Assembly: GCA_003194525.1 (NCBI GenBank)
Contig: NBIV01000202.1
Span: 62,001 to 126,000, forward strand
DNA length: 64,000 bases
Direction of reading: 5' to 3'
From: Gracilariopsis chorda
Lineage: Eukaryota > Rhodophyta > Florideophyceae > Gracilariales > Gracilariaceae
In this document: in pieces, positions 32,740-44,345 of the stretch
Numbering within the stretch: the stretch's first letter is position 1
Layout of the letters: every line of letters begins with the position of its first letter
The notes under the pieces: model-generated
Told to the model about the DNA's origin: nothing
Seen by the model: the letters and a program-made list of their open reading frames with translations, nothing else
Database searches by the model: none
Translations under genes and position numbers: made by a program

Positions 32740-33540
32740 TGGTGCTTGTACCGATTTTTGGGCTACGGCAGTTCTGATGGACGAAGAAAGAGAAAAAATT
32801 AAAAGTGAAGGTTGGCAGTCTTTGGGGCGAGTTTACTTGGTACTGTCACTTTGTAATCTTATATAGCAGCTCTACTTCGCACTAAAACAACAAGAAAACC
32901 CTACAAAACTAAGTGGGGACACTTAATACTACCAATCATATTCAAACATAACACAATAAGGGTTGCACACACTGATTACAGCTAAGTACAACCACATAAC
33001 ACCACATTACAACAACGCAGACCAAGTAAACCAAAAAGCCAACAATGCGCACCAAGTACACCAGTCATGCCAAAAATGTGCCAGCATGTGAAAGCACTCT
33101 GTAAACACTTACTTGCACCATCATGACTATGAAAAAACACAAATTTATATGCAACCGCATCCATGTACATACCCTACGTGTGTTGCGTGCATGGCCCGTG
33201 CTTACTTGCACAACTGCACCTATGTAACACCTGCATGTACCTGTAAACCAGATGTAGCCACACATATTTCTAAGTACTATGCCCGTTCACCTTATGCCAT
33301 GTGGCCAGGTCCATGCCTATGACCCATAGGATCCAAACACTTGTAACTATTACATTGCATATGCTTATATGCAGTAGCCAATCATATGCTCGTTCCAATT
33401 TGGATTTGAGAACATAAGCATATGCGATGTTGCAAAGCAGCTCTCAAAAACAGCCCTCCCTTACATGAAACTTTGTTTCCAACTGCTGCACCATGATATC
33501 CAAGAACTACCAGGCACTAGAACATGTGCTAACATCATCA
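32740..33540 (-). repeat. Copia LTR (about 800 bp)
   Basis: On the minus strand it begins TGATGATGTTAGCAC, carries the conserved module (two CATATG sites and ATTGGCTACTG at about 33,355-33,430) and a CTATATAAG box near 32,860, and ends GTACAAGCACCA next to the primer-binding site. Confidence 0.75.
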
Positions 33541-35905
33541 ACCTAACACTTCAGGAGGCATTGTTCTCAACTCCATCAGAAAGAGTGCAATGGGAGAGCG
33601 CTATTGATGAAGAGCTCGCATCACTAAATGACAAAGGTACTTGGGTTGCTGATGACTCACTGCAGTCACAGTCGCTACCTACATATGTCATTCTCAAGGT
33701 GAAACGTGATGCAAATGCTGCAGTTGACCGAATATGAGCTCCTATCGTAGCAGGAAGAAACCACCAGACATATGGTCAGGATTATATGGAGAGCTATGCA
33801 CCAGTTGTGTCTTTCAACTTGGTTTGAATGTTCCTGTACACTATGCTATGCATGCAAATGTATATCGCACAGGTTGACATTAAGACTGCATTCCTGAATG
33901 GTGACCTGAAGGAAGACATTTGGGTAATATCTCCACGTGGTATCCCTGGACTGAATTCACGATGCTACAAACTGCTAAAGGCCACATATAGACTCAAGCA
34001 GGCTCTTCTTGCGTGGCACAACAAGTTCAGTACTGAAATTAAAGGCTTAGGATTTGAGGAACTGCCTAGTGCCCCATGTGTGTTTCGACGGAAGTTGACC
34101 CATAGCATCTATGCGTACATCCTTATATAAGTGGACGACCTTCTCATCTTTACGCCAAGTGCTGAAGAACGGTCCCGAATATTGGAGAACCTCAAAACAT
34201 TGTATGAACTGAGAGTTGAAAATCATGTCAGACTCTAGCTCGATGTGGAGTTTACCTAGAAGCTGGACTCCAATTGGCAGCTGCTGGGTGTAAAACTCGC
34301 TCAACCCATATATACCGAAGAGATACTGCGCAGATTTGGAGGGCAAAATTTGAAACCAGCATCAAGCCCTATGGTGGATATCGTTCTTTACTTCACTTGA
34401 TGTGGAGGAGGGCAAATCACCGCGTGATGTTCAATTTTATCTGCAGATGATCGAGTTTCTGCTGTACTTGCCATTACGGACGGGTTTGGAGATTTTGGCT
34501 CCTGTTCTTATACTGGCGTGCTTCCAGAATGCTCTTACAGCATACTGCCATCGAGCAGCCAAACGTGTGTTACGCTACCTAAATGGTAGTGGTGATCATG
34601 GTTTAGTGTACCGGCATGGACGTCTATGTATAAATCATTTTGTAGACTCTGATTTCGCGGGTGATACAACAGATAGGAAGTCTTTGTCTGGGTATTTGAT
34701 TAAACTCGGCTCCAACTAATGTTTCTTTGGTGCTCGTAAGCAATGCTCAGTTGCATTGTCTACTACTGGTGAGGCCTAGTACTATGCATTGGTAATGGCG
34801 GCTCGAGAGATACTTTGGATATAAGGTGTGCTGAGGGAGTGTGGAATAGCAGTTGATAAATGCGTTCCATTCATTTCGGACAACCGATGTGCTATTGATT
34901 GGGCTGTTGGTGAACGTTGCCCTTCTAGCCGTGCGAAGCATATAGATGTCAAGGTGCACTTCATTACGCAACTGGTAAAGAACACAGTCCTATCTGTGAT
35001 GTATGTTGCCATTGAAGACAATGACGCAGACATCCGCACCAAGCCACTTAGCCCTGTGGCTGCACGAGTGATATTGGAACGAGTGGGACTTGACCAGGAA
35101 CTCCAGGAGGAGTGGTGATGTTTGCACATAGTCGGAGTGCCTGGAAGCCCTAGGAAGTCATGGTAAACCACTTGGAAACAAATTTGCATATAACGATTGG
35201 CACTTTTGAGCACCTCCGTTGCAAAAGCGCATATGCGCGTGTGCTCGAAACCAACGTGAAGCCGGCTTATGATTGGCTACTGTATTTGCCCATATGCGTT
35301 ACGTGGTTTACAAGTAGTATACCTTATATGGGTGGTAGGCACAGCATGGGCCACTTTGCATAATGTGGATGGACAACATACATGAGATTTTGTGTGGCTA
35401 CAATGGTTTACAGGGACATCACGTTGCGGCAGACCTGTGATTTTGTGTGTCAGCACGTGCACTGCACGCAATGGACTTAGGTTATCGATATGGATACAGT
35501 GTCATGTGAACTTGTGCATTGCCATGGTCATGATGACGCAAGTAAGTCCTTATACAGGGCTGTGACATGCTGGCATATTATTGTCATGGTTGTTTCACTT
35601 ACCGTGCTTCGTTGGTATGTGCTGGAATAATTTTATGCATGGTTGTAGTGAGCTGTCCCCAGTTTGTGCAACCCTTATTGTGTTATGTTTGAATACCATT
35701 GGTAGTACTGGCTGTCCGCACTTAGTATTTAGGGTTTTTCTTGTAGTTGTAGTGCAATGTAGTGGTGCTATATAAGTTGCAGATAGTGCATCTCCAAGTA
35801 AACCCCCCCAAGGCAGACAACCTTCAATCTTGTTTTTACTTCTTTCTTTCTTTCTCATTTCAGTCAAAGCCAAACTTCATCTATCACCTTCATTTGTAAT
35901 GAACA
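33541..35905 (+). mobile_element. Partial copia fossil (RT, RNase H, 3' LTR)
   Basis: Plus-strand reverse transcriptase (about 33,580-34,340; AIDEELASLNDKGTW, QVDIKTAFLNGDLKED) and RNase H (about 34,430-35,110; HFVDSDFAGDTTDRKSLSGY, RAKHIDVKVHFI), followed by an LTR at 35,113-35,905. The element is partial and broken, with several breaks. Confidence 0.8.
35113..35905 (+). repeat. Copia LTR (793 bp)
   Basis: Starts TGGTGATGTTTGCAC and ends TAATGAACA. It contains the conserved module (CATATG at 35,230 and 35,291, ATTGG at 35,272) and a CTATATAAG box near 35,769, then a pyrimidine-rich stretch. Confidence 0.75.
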
Positions 35906-36619
35906 TGTGGCAAGTGATTTTCAGGGTTATCTGGATTCATGTGAAAGCGGTATTGAGTGGTTCCATCGTGCTCACAGAAGTTGCAATGGTACCCATTTTT
36001 GCTTCCAGCAGCGTATGCACGACCAGTAACGTCACTAACTGCTGTTGAATCTGATGCATTACCATCATTTTCGTTACCATTTGATGATTTGCTGTTTCCA
36101 CCTTTACGGGCACCACCCCTGTTCCTGTTCTTCTTGCGACTGTGACCTCTACGAGAACTGACTGAACCCATTTGGCTGGCCTTGTATTCATCAATCAGGG
36201 TTGTCGCCACGTAGTCCCATATGATTTTTGAAATCTCCTTGGTCCTAAGTGCTGCTGCAGTTGACTCCAATGAGCAGCTGGGGTCAATAGATGCCAGAAG
36301 CATGGGTTCCTTGTGAGATTCTGGTATAGTGGCATCCTTACCCATGAAGTCCAGCTTCGAGAACAGAGAGGCAAACTGGTCCACATACTAGGACATTTTT
36401 TGGCCATTATACGACATTCTGAACAGCTGCGTTTGCCCTGCTATACGAGACACTGTCCTGTTTGATGCATATTACACATCAAGTAGCTGAAGCATGCGAC
36501 CGGGGTCATCATCCACATCCATAACTACAGGCAGTGGGGCATCGCCAGTGCACAAATGATGATTGCACATTCCTTTCCGCGCTTTGCCACTATACGGGTG
36601 GGGGTCTTGGTAGCACTAG
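35906..36619 (-). mobile_element. Copia gag fragment in inverted orientation between two plus-strand LTRs
   Basis: Encodes gag on the minus strand (DQFASLFSKLDFMGKDA, WDYVATTLIDEYKA, CDRDG-type knuckle region). It abuts an LTR end on the left and an LTR start on the right. Partial, with a few breaks. Confidence 0.75.
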
Positions 36620-38758
36620 TGTTGATGTTAGCACATGGTCGAGTGCCTGGTAGTCCTGGTAAATCATGCTGCAGCACTTGGAAACAAATTTTCATACAAC
36701 CGAGAGCTGTACTTGAGAGCTGCTTTGCAACAGCGCATATGCGTATGTTCTGAAATCCAACGTGAAACGAGCATAGGATTGGCTACTGCATATAAGCATA
36801 TGCAATGTAATGGTTACAAGGGTTTTGCATCCTATGGGTCATAGGCATGGAACTGACCACCTTGCATAAGGTGAACGGCCATAGTACTTAGAAATATGTG
36901 TGGCTACATCTGGTTTGCAGGTACGTGCAGGTGTTACATAGGTGCAGTTGTGCAAGTAAGCACGGGCCATGCACGCAACACACCTACGGTATGTACATGA
37001 ATGCGGTGGCATGTGAATTTTTGCTTTGTCATATTCATGATGATGCGAGTAAGCGTTTACTGAGTGCTGTCACATGCTGGCACATAGTTGGCATGACTGG
37101 TGTACTTGGTGCGCATTGTCTTCTTGATGCAAGGTATGCATATAACAGGACAGTGTCGCGTATTGCTTTATAGGCCTGGCTATTCCGAATGTCGTATAAT
37201 GGTCAGAATATGTCCGACTATGTCGACCAGTTTTCGTCCCTATTCTTGCAGCTAGAACGAATGGGGAAGGATGCTGCTATTCCTGAATACCACAAGGCGC
37301 CAATGCTGCTAGCCTCTAATGATCCAAACTGCCCACTGGAGTCAACGGCTATCGCACTTCGGACAAAGGACATCTCGGAATTGACATGGGACTACGTTGC
37401 CACTACCCTCATAGACGAATATAATGCTCGCCAAATTGATTCAACTGGTTCTGCTCTTAGTCGCAAACGCATGAAAAGCAGAAGTAAGAGCAGTAGCCTT
37501 TCAAGTGAACATACCTCATCGTCAAATGTTTACGACATTGATGCAATTACATCAGATCCCAACTCATGCAATGACTACAACGGGCACGCTTATGCTATTG
37601 CAGGCAAAAATAGTTATCATTGCAGCTTCTGTGACAAGCATGGCCACGCGCAGGACCGATGTCACATGAATCCTGAAAATCCAGACAACCACCTGCCTTA
37701 AGCTATCTTGGAGAAACTTAAATTAGTTCCAGTGAGAAACTCAAGCACTCCGGAAGGTCATCACAAAAGGAATCTAAGATTGAGATCGCTGCAATGTCTG
37801 CTGAAAAGTTTGCAGTGGTGGCACCTGCGTCTACTTTCATAGACACCTACGCAGACAGTGGTACCACATCCCACTTCTTCACTTATGCTTCTGCGTTCGT
37901 CCAGAACACATTGGTTGACATACAGCAAAGGACGATTAAGGTCGCTGAAAACACTACAGTCTCTGCTACACAAAAAGGGGATGTAATACTCCCTTTTTCG
38001 GAGGCTAACCTCAGGTTGACAGATGTACTTTTAGTCCCAGATCTTGGATACAACTTGGTCTCTGTAGGTAATATGGTCGATAAAAACATTCAATCCTTTT
38101 TCTGTGCGAATGAGGTTTGCGTTGTACATGAAGATGGGTTAGAGATTGGATGTGGGCAACGTGACATGTCCTCTCGTTTATACACGCTGCCAAATCGAAG
38201 GGAGCATAACGACTTCATTTCGCATAGCCATGGTGTTAGTGCAGTGTTTCCTGATGTTGGGCAAAATCTCCCGCAGCTTGGAGGAGCGCTCGTGTTTCAT
38301 CAGAATGTTGGAGGAGCGCATGTGCATATTCAAAATTTGCACGCAAACAATGTCGAAGAGTACGTTGGTCTCCAAGACCCAACCACGAATGGTCTGCAGG
38401 GAATGATATTCTCACCTCCCTACAACCCAGACCATGATGCCATTGCCGAGCGCATCAATCCCACAGTTGAAGAAGCTGCTCGACCTTTGCTGATTCAGGC
38501 ACACTGGCAGAATGCCTATGGCCGTATGCATTGAAGTATGATACTTTTATATGCCAAATATCTCTCCACTGTACCACATGTTTGAATCTCTACCTTTTGG
38601 TGGGTGGTGGTAAGCCATCGTTGAAATATGCTAAAGCATTTGGATTCGCAGCATATATATTGAAAATGATCCCATACACCAAGTTCGAGTCTCTTGCACT
38701 TGAGGGAGTGTACTTGCAAACTATGGAGCATGGTGCTTCCCAGGACCTCGAGGAGGAA

Positions 38759-39583
38759 TGTTGATGCTACCACATGGTCGAGTGCTTGGTAGTCCTGGGA
38801 CATCATGGTGTAGCACTTGGAAACAAAGTTTCATATAACGGAGGGCTGTTTTTGAGAGCTGCTTTGCAACAGCGCATATGCATGTGTTCTCAAACCCAAC
38901 CTGAAACGGTCATATGATTGGCTACTGCATATAATCATATGCAATGCATTGGTTACAAGTGTTGTGCATCCTATGGATCGTGGGCATGGAACTGGCCACT
39001 TGGCATAAGGTGAATGGGCATGGTACTTAGGAATATGTGTGGCTACACCTGGTTTTACAGATACATGCAGGTGTTGCATATGTGCAGTTGTGCGAGTAAG
39101 CACGTGCCATGCACGCAACAAACTTAGAGTATGTACATGGATGCGGTGGCATGTGAATTTTTGCTTTTTCATCTCATGATGATGCAAGTAAGTGTGTACA
39201 GAGTGCTGTCACATGCTGGCACATTTTTGGCATGAGTGCTGTACTTGGTGCGCATTGTTGGCTGTTTGTTTTACTTGGTCTGCGTTGTTGTAATGTAGTG
39301 TTATGTTGTTAAGCATGGTTGTACTTAGCTGTAATCAGTGCGTGCAACCTTTATTGTGTTATGTTGGATTGTGATTGGTAGTATTGGGTGTCCCCACTTA
39401 GTGGTGTAGGGTTTTCTTTTAGTGGTAGTGCGAAGCAGAGGTTCTATATAAGACTCTGAAGTCGCAGTACCAAGTAAACTCGCCCCAAAGCCTGGGAACC
39501 TTCACTCTTTATCTTCTTTCTTTCTTTCCTTTTCATTTCTGTCGAAGCCCAACATCATCTATCAACATCATTTCATATCAACA
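38759..39583 (+). repeat. Copia LTR (825 bp)
   Basis: Starts TGTTGATGCTACC and ends CATATCAACA. Conserved module at 38,871-38,943 (CATATG at 38,874 and 38,935, ATTGG at 38,916) and CTATATAAG near 39,444. Confidence 0.8.
38871..38943 (+). promoter_or_regulatory. Conserved LTR upstream module
   Basis: GCGCATATGC, then CAAACCCAAC, then GATTGGCTACTGCA and a second CATATG about 61 bp after the first. ATTGG is an inverted CCAAT box. The same arrangement occurs in the other copia LTRs here although their flanks are diverged, suggesting it is a promoter or enhancer element. Confidence 0.6.
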
Positions 39584-40438
39584 TGTGGTATGGCACTGGA
39601 AAAGTCTTCCATCGTACCTCCCGACAGTTGTGATATGGACACCTATGCCGATAGTGGTGCTACATCACACTTTTTCCATTCGGTGTCTGCGTTTATTCCC
39701 GAGTCTTTGCACAACGTAGAAACTCGAACCATCATGCTTGCCGGCAATACTGAAGTATGTACAACGCAGCGGGGTGACATAGTATTGCCATTTGAGTACG
39801 CAAACCTACGATTGACTGATGTCCTGTTCGTTCCAGAACTGGAATACAATTTGGTGTCCATAGGATGCTTGGCGGACAAGGGCATTGAATCTTTCTTTCG
39901 CTCAAGTGAAGTTCGTCTCACCTTGGGCAATGGGTTTGTAGTCGGCAGTGGCCACCGCGATCGACGCTCGGGGTTGTACACCTTACCCGATCCGATATTG
40001 CAAGGTACCAACCCAACCCCATTCTCGTCACCAACTAGTGGAGATCATTGCATGAAGACATCGGAGTCCATTATTGCTAATCTATGGCATCGGCGACTTG
40101 CCCACATCAATGCGCGCGACCTCCAGTCAGTTTACAAACATGCTGAAGGGGTGCCGAAGATGTCAGGAATGGAGGAGATATGCCGCCCGTGTATGCTTGG
40201 TAAGGCGCATAAACTTCCGTTCCCTGGCAAATACGACCGAGCATCAGCCGTAGGTGAGGTGGTACACTCCGATATACTAGGACCCCTTGTACCTTCATTC
40301 CCACAAAGGTTTCAATATGCCTCTACCTTCCTTGACGAGCATTCAAGGTATGCACTCTTAGGCTTCATGACCCATAAAAGTGAAATTGCTGTTGTATTCG
40401 ATGCAATTGAGCACAAGTTCCAGCAGCTTGGATGAGTG
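39584..40438 (+). mobile_element. Copia array: leading partial body (protease and first part of integrase)
   Basis: Starts inside the protease region (TYADSGATSHFF) and runs through the LWHRRLAHINARDLQS zinc-motif region into the integrase core start, then meets the first array LTR. It matches the same segment of the following units with only a few substitutions. Confidence 0.85.
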
Positions 40439-41695
40439 TGTTGGAAAAGTACCTGTTCTGTCACTGAAAACCAAATGTGCCGGGGAGCATGGGCTGTGTT
40501 GGAGGGTGCCGCTGCAAAAGCGCATATGCGTCGCTGTGCAAATTCAACGTGAATCTGGATTGTGATTGACTACTGCAAATACGCATATGCACTGTAGTGC
40601 GTACAAGTGGTAGTACACAAGTGGGTTAGATTGGCACACCCACGTGTCCAGCTAGTACAGTGCGCACAGTGTACAGGGCACGTACCTATGATAGATGGAC
40701 ACACCGCACATGTGGTACAGAAGTGGTACCTTGGTGAGGAGTATGGGCACTGGTATCAGGTTTACCGGTACAACAAGTGGAAAATGACGTGTCAGTTGAT
40801 GCAGTTACACGTACAAGTGATGTGGTGAATTACTGTGACGTGCATGGATGAATTTGGATGCGTTGGCATGCGTTGGCTATTGAAAGTTGGTAAGGAAGTT
40901 GAGGGGATGGAAGGGAAGTTCGCCAGCTCTAGCTTGGATTTACTTGGAGGTCCTTCAGGCATATCTTATATACCACTCTAAACTCGAATTGCGCGGGAAC
41001 ACCAACTACAAGTAAAACCTAAACCACTAAGCAGGGACACTCAATACTACCAATCATCATCTAACATGACATAGCCAGCTCAGCACAACCTCATTACATC
41101 AACGCACACCAACGCACTAACGTTCCGTAATAGTTACGTGCATACACATGACCATGACAAGGCACAAATTCACGACTCCAACACACGCCAGCACATGCCA
41201 ACACATCACGGCAAGTCAACACATCACGGTAAGTCGGCACGTAACCTGTGGTGTTAGCGCCATGTCATCAAGTGGCAATGCATCAAGTGGCAATGCACAC
41301 AACACCCACGTCATCAATATACCCGTGCATGTGTAAACCTGTTGACAGTGCATGCGCACCTTACCATTGTACCAACCACTGCTGTACCACTTGTACCAGG
41401 TGTCAACCACTTCACCAGTATCCCCTGCACACAACGTACACTGTGACTACTGTAATAGCTGGACACGTGGGTGTGTCCAACCGATCCAGTTATGCCATAC
41501 CACTTGTACGCACCACGTTGCATATGTACATGTGCAGTACCCAATCAGAAGCCAGTTTCACGTTGGGTTCGCGCACACGCGCATATGCGCTTTTGCAGAG
41601 GTACCCTCCAAAACATCCCATGCTCCCCGGAACATTTGGTTTTCAGTGACAGCATAGGTACTACTGCCAATACCTAACCCGCGTGCGTTGCAACA
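40439..41695 (+). repeat. Composite LTR with head-to-head inverted arms (1,257 bp)
   Basis: Begins TGTTGGAAAAG and ends GCGTTGCAACA beside the primer-binding site. Its first 420 bp or so are a forward LTR start. The rest, to about 41,673, is largely an LTR in the opposite orientation, with its TATA-like string near 40,970 read on the minus strand. The outer 230 bp of the two arms match as inverted repeats at roughly 80%. Identical composites begin at 44,346, 48,253 and 52,160. Confidence 0.75.
40521..40590 (+). promoter_or_regulatory. Conserved LTR upstream module (array LTR, forward arm)
   Basis: CATATG at 40,523 and 40,583 with AACGTGAA and GTGATTGACTACTGCA between them. A second, inverted copy lies in the opposite arm near 41,500-41,600. 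Confidence 0.6.
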
Positions 41696-41709
41696 GGTTA
41701 TGGGCCCAG
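41696..41709 (+). promoter_or_regulatory. Primer-binding site, initiator tRNA-Met half type
   Basis: GGTTATGGGCCCAG directly after the LTR end CAACA. Exact complement of the initiator tRNA-Met anticodon arm; repeated at 45,603, 49,510 and 53,417. Confidence 0.85.
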
Positions 41710-44345
41710 AGCGTCGACTGTTTGCAGACGTTGCGCTCTACTAATATCTTTTTGGATTTTACGAAGACTGGTTTTTCTTTCGCGCAGGTACGCGTTGCGT
41801 TGCAAGCGAGCGAATCTTGTGGAAGTCGAGTGGCAGTGGTGAAAGTAGGCAAAGCGTTCAGAGACACCTTCTCTGGTAAGCCGACCTGCGCCTGTTCCGA
41901 TCCCTGCTTCTTTGCTTCAGTGCATAAGGAAGACCGCGCTATTTTCCGGCAAGCGACTAGAAGGGGTTAACTGGTGAAAGCTTATTGCGTCAGCTACTAG
42001 CCTCCCTTGGACGTCTCGTACGGATTGTAAAGCCCCTCCCTCTGAAGTGCGCAGAGCAGTATTGGTCGCAGAAACCGCATCTCACCTGAAGAGAGTTACC
42101 AGGGACCAGAGGATTCGGACCTCTAGGGTAGCGGGGATAGTATCTACTGCCAGTGCGCCCATCTTAAGAAGTTTTATTTGTGTCCAGGCTCGTATCAGTA
42201 CGTCCTGTGAGTATATTCCGGGCGTTGAGTACCCGAAATCCGCATGAGATCGCGTACGAGACGCGTCTCGACAAGCGTAGTAGACTTGGTTACACGGTCT
42301 CCGCTGAAGTTTTCGCTGTTGAGTGTTTGAGATTCTTCTCCACTCCAGTTTTTCTGGTTCTTTGTGTAACAGAAGCCTTGAAATACCTCTTTCGGCTTCA
42401 ATACATTGCGTGGATATCACTACATTTGGCATCTACATAGTTGCTTTTGTTGCTTTTCTTTGGTTCTAGTCCCGTAGGAACCATGTCCAACTCCGAAGTT
42501 GAAACGGAATCCACCTCTGGAATGAAAATTCCTCGTTTACATGGTAAGCGTGGTGATGATTATATTCTGTGGCGTCACCGTCTCCGTGCTGCATGCCGTA
42601 TTAATGGTGTCTGGAATGTCGCAAATCTCTCTGGGGTTCAATCTACCACATATATTTTAACTCAAGACACAACTACCGCAGGTAGTGGCACTGAAATAGC
42701 AACTCCCCGTATCATTGCGAAACCATAAAAGGCTTGTGGTATCATCATCTGTGCTCTTGGTGATGCTCCATTACGCGTAGTCATGGACGTGGATGATGAT
42801 CCTGCCCGTATGTTGCAACTCTTGGATGGACTTTATGCCTCCAATAGGACTGTATCTAGAATTGCAGTGCAGACACGATTGTTCCGAATGTCGTACAGCG
42901 GTGAGAACATGTCCAGCTATGTGGATCAATACACGGCATTCTTTGCTCAGTTAGACCGTATGGGCAAGGATGCTGCTATACCGGAGTCTCACAAGGCACC
43001 TATGCTACTTGCTTCCATTGGTCCGAACATTTCGTTGGATTCCACGGCTGCTGCACTACGTACCAAGGACATATCGGAACTGACTTGGGACTATGTGGCA
43101 ACCACTTTGATCGATGAGTACAATGCTCGTCTGGTCAGTTCTTCTAGTTCTGGACGTACGCGAAGTCGAAAGAAGAACAGAAGCAAAGGTTCTGGTGGTT
43201 CACGTGTGTCCCAAAACTCCAGTCACACTCAGTTCAGGGATGGAAGTGACTCTGATGATCGGCCAAGTACAGCTGGTAGAGCATATGTGGTGTCCAGTAA
43301 CCGGACTTATCACTGTGAATTTTGTGATCGTGATGGTAACACAAAGGACAGATGCCATGTGAATCCCGATAACCCGGATAATCACTTACCCAAAAGCATC
43401 CTGGACAAGCTTAACATCAAATGGAAGAGCAAATCTGGGGCGTCCAAGTCTTGCAATAAGCCGGCTGGTAGTTCATCAAAGATTGAGGTATGTGGTATGG
43501 CACTGGAAAAGTCTTCCATCGTACCTCCCGACAGTTGTGATATGGACACCTATGCCGATAGTGGTGCTACATCACACTTTTTCCATTCGGTGTCTGCGTT
43601 TATTCCCGAGTCTTTGCACAACGTAGAAACTTGAACCATCATGTTTGCCGACAACACTGAAGTATGTACAACGCAGCGGGGTGACATAGTATTGCCATTT
43701 GAGTACGCAAACCTACGATTGACTGATGTCCTGTTCGTTCCAGAACTAGAATACAGTTTGGTGTCCATAGGATGCTTGGCGGACAAGGGCATTGAATCTT
43801 TCTTTCGCTCAACTGAAGTTCGTCTCACCTTGGACAATGGTTTTGTAGTCGGCAGTGGCCATCGCGATCGACGCTCGGTGTTGTACACCTTACCCGATCC
43901 GATATTGCAAGGTACCAACCCAACCCCATTCTCGTCACCAACTAGTGGAGATCATTGCATGAAGACATCGGAGTCCATTATTGCTAATCTATGGCATCGG
44001 CGACTTGCCCACATCAATGCGCGCGACCTCCAGTCAGTTTACAAACATGCTGAAGGGGTGCCGAAGATGTCAGGAATGGAGGAGATATGCCGCCCGTGTA
44101 TGCTTGGTAAGGCGCATAAACTTCCGTTCCCTGGCAAATACGACCGAGCATCAGCCGTAGGTGAGGTGGTACACTCCGATATACTAGGACCCCTTGTACC
44201 TTCATTCCCACAAAGGTTTCAATATGCCTCTACCTTCCTTGACGAGCATTCAAGGTATGCACTCTTAGGCTTCATGACCCATAAAAGTGAAATTGCTGTT
44301 GTATTCGATGCAATTGAGCACAAGTTCCAGCAGCTTGGATGAGTG

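Larger units (their letters stand above)
28866..33540 (-). mobile_element. Copia fossil with partially duplicated 5' region (LTR-leader-gag start in tandem)
   Basis: On the minus strand: LTR (33,540-32,740), primer-binding site, leader and gag start (32,725 to about 31,775), a second partial LTR (about 31,774-31,459), a second leader (about 31,444-30,762), gag (30,761 to about 29,860, MKIPRLHGKSGEDY), protease (about 29,770-29,600) and integrase pieces to 28,866. The two leader copies are about 90% alike and about 1.29 kb apart. The element is broken, with several breaks. Confidence 0.75.
36620..39583 (+). mobile_element. Copia fossil (partial LTR, gag, protease, integrase tail, LTR)
   Basis: Order: partial LTR (36,620 to about 37,121), gag (about 37,122-37,700; GKDAAIPEYHKAPMLLAS, FCDKHGHAQDRCH), protease (about 37,830-38,000; TYADSGTTSHFF), short integrase parts (about 38,340-38,750) and LTR (38,759-39,583). 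It is shortened and broken, with several breaks. Confidence 0.8.
40439..44345 (+). mobile_element. Tandem copia unit 1 (3,907 bp)
   Basis: Composite LTR (40,439-41,695), primer-binding site (41,696-41,709), leader (to 42,482), gag (from 42,483; MSNSEVETESTSGMKIPRLH, zinc knuckle CEFCDRDGNTKDRCH), protease (TYADSGATSHFF) and the first part of integrase. The next LTR follows directly. Each unit is broken, with about two breaks. Confidence 0.92.

Noticed and set aside
41248-41649. Recurrent Cys/His/Thr-rich open frames of 70-130 residues repeated every 3,907 bp
   Set aside because: They lie wholly within the composite LTR in several frames on both strands and have no domain; repetition comes from the array, not from gene duplication.
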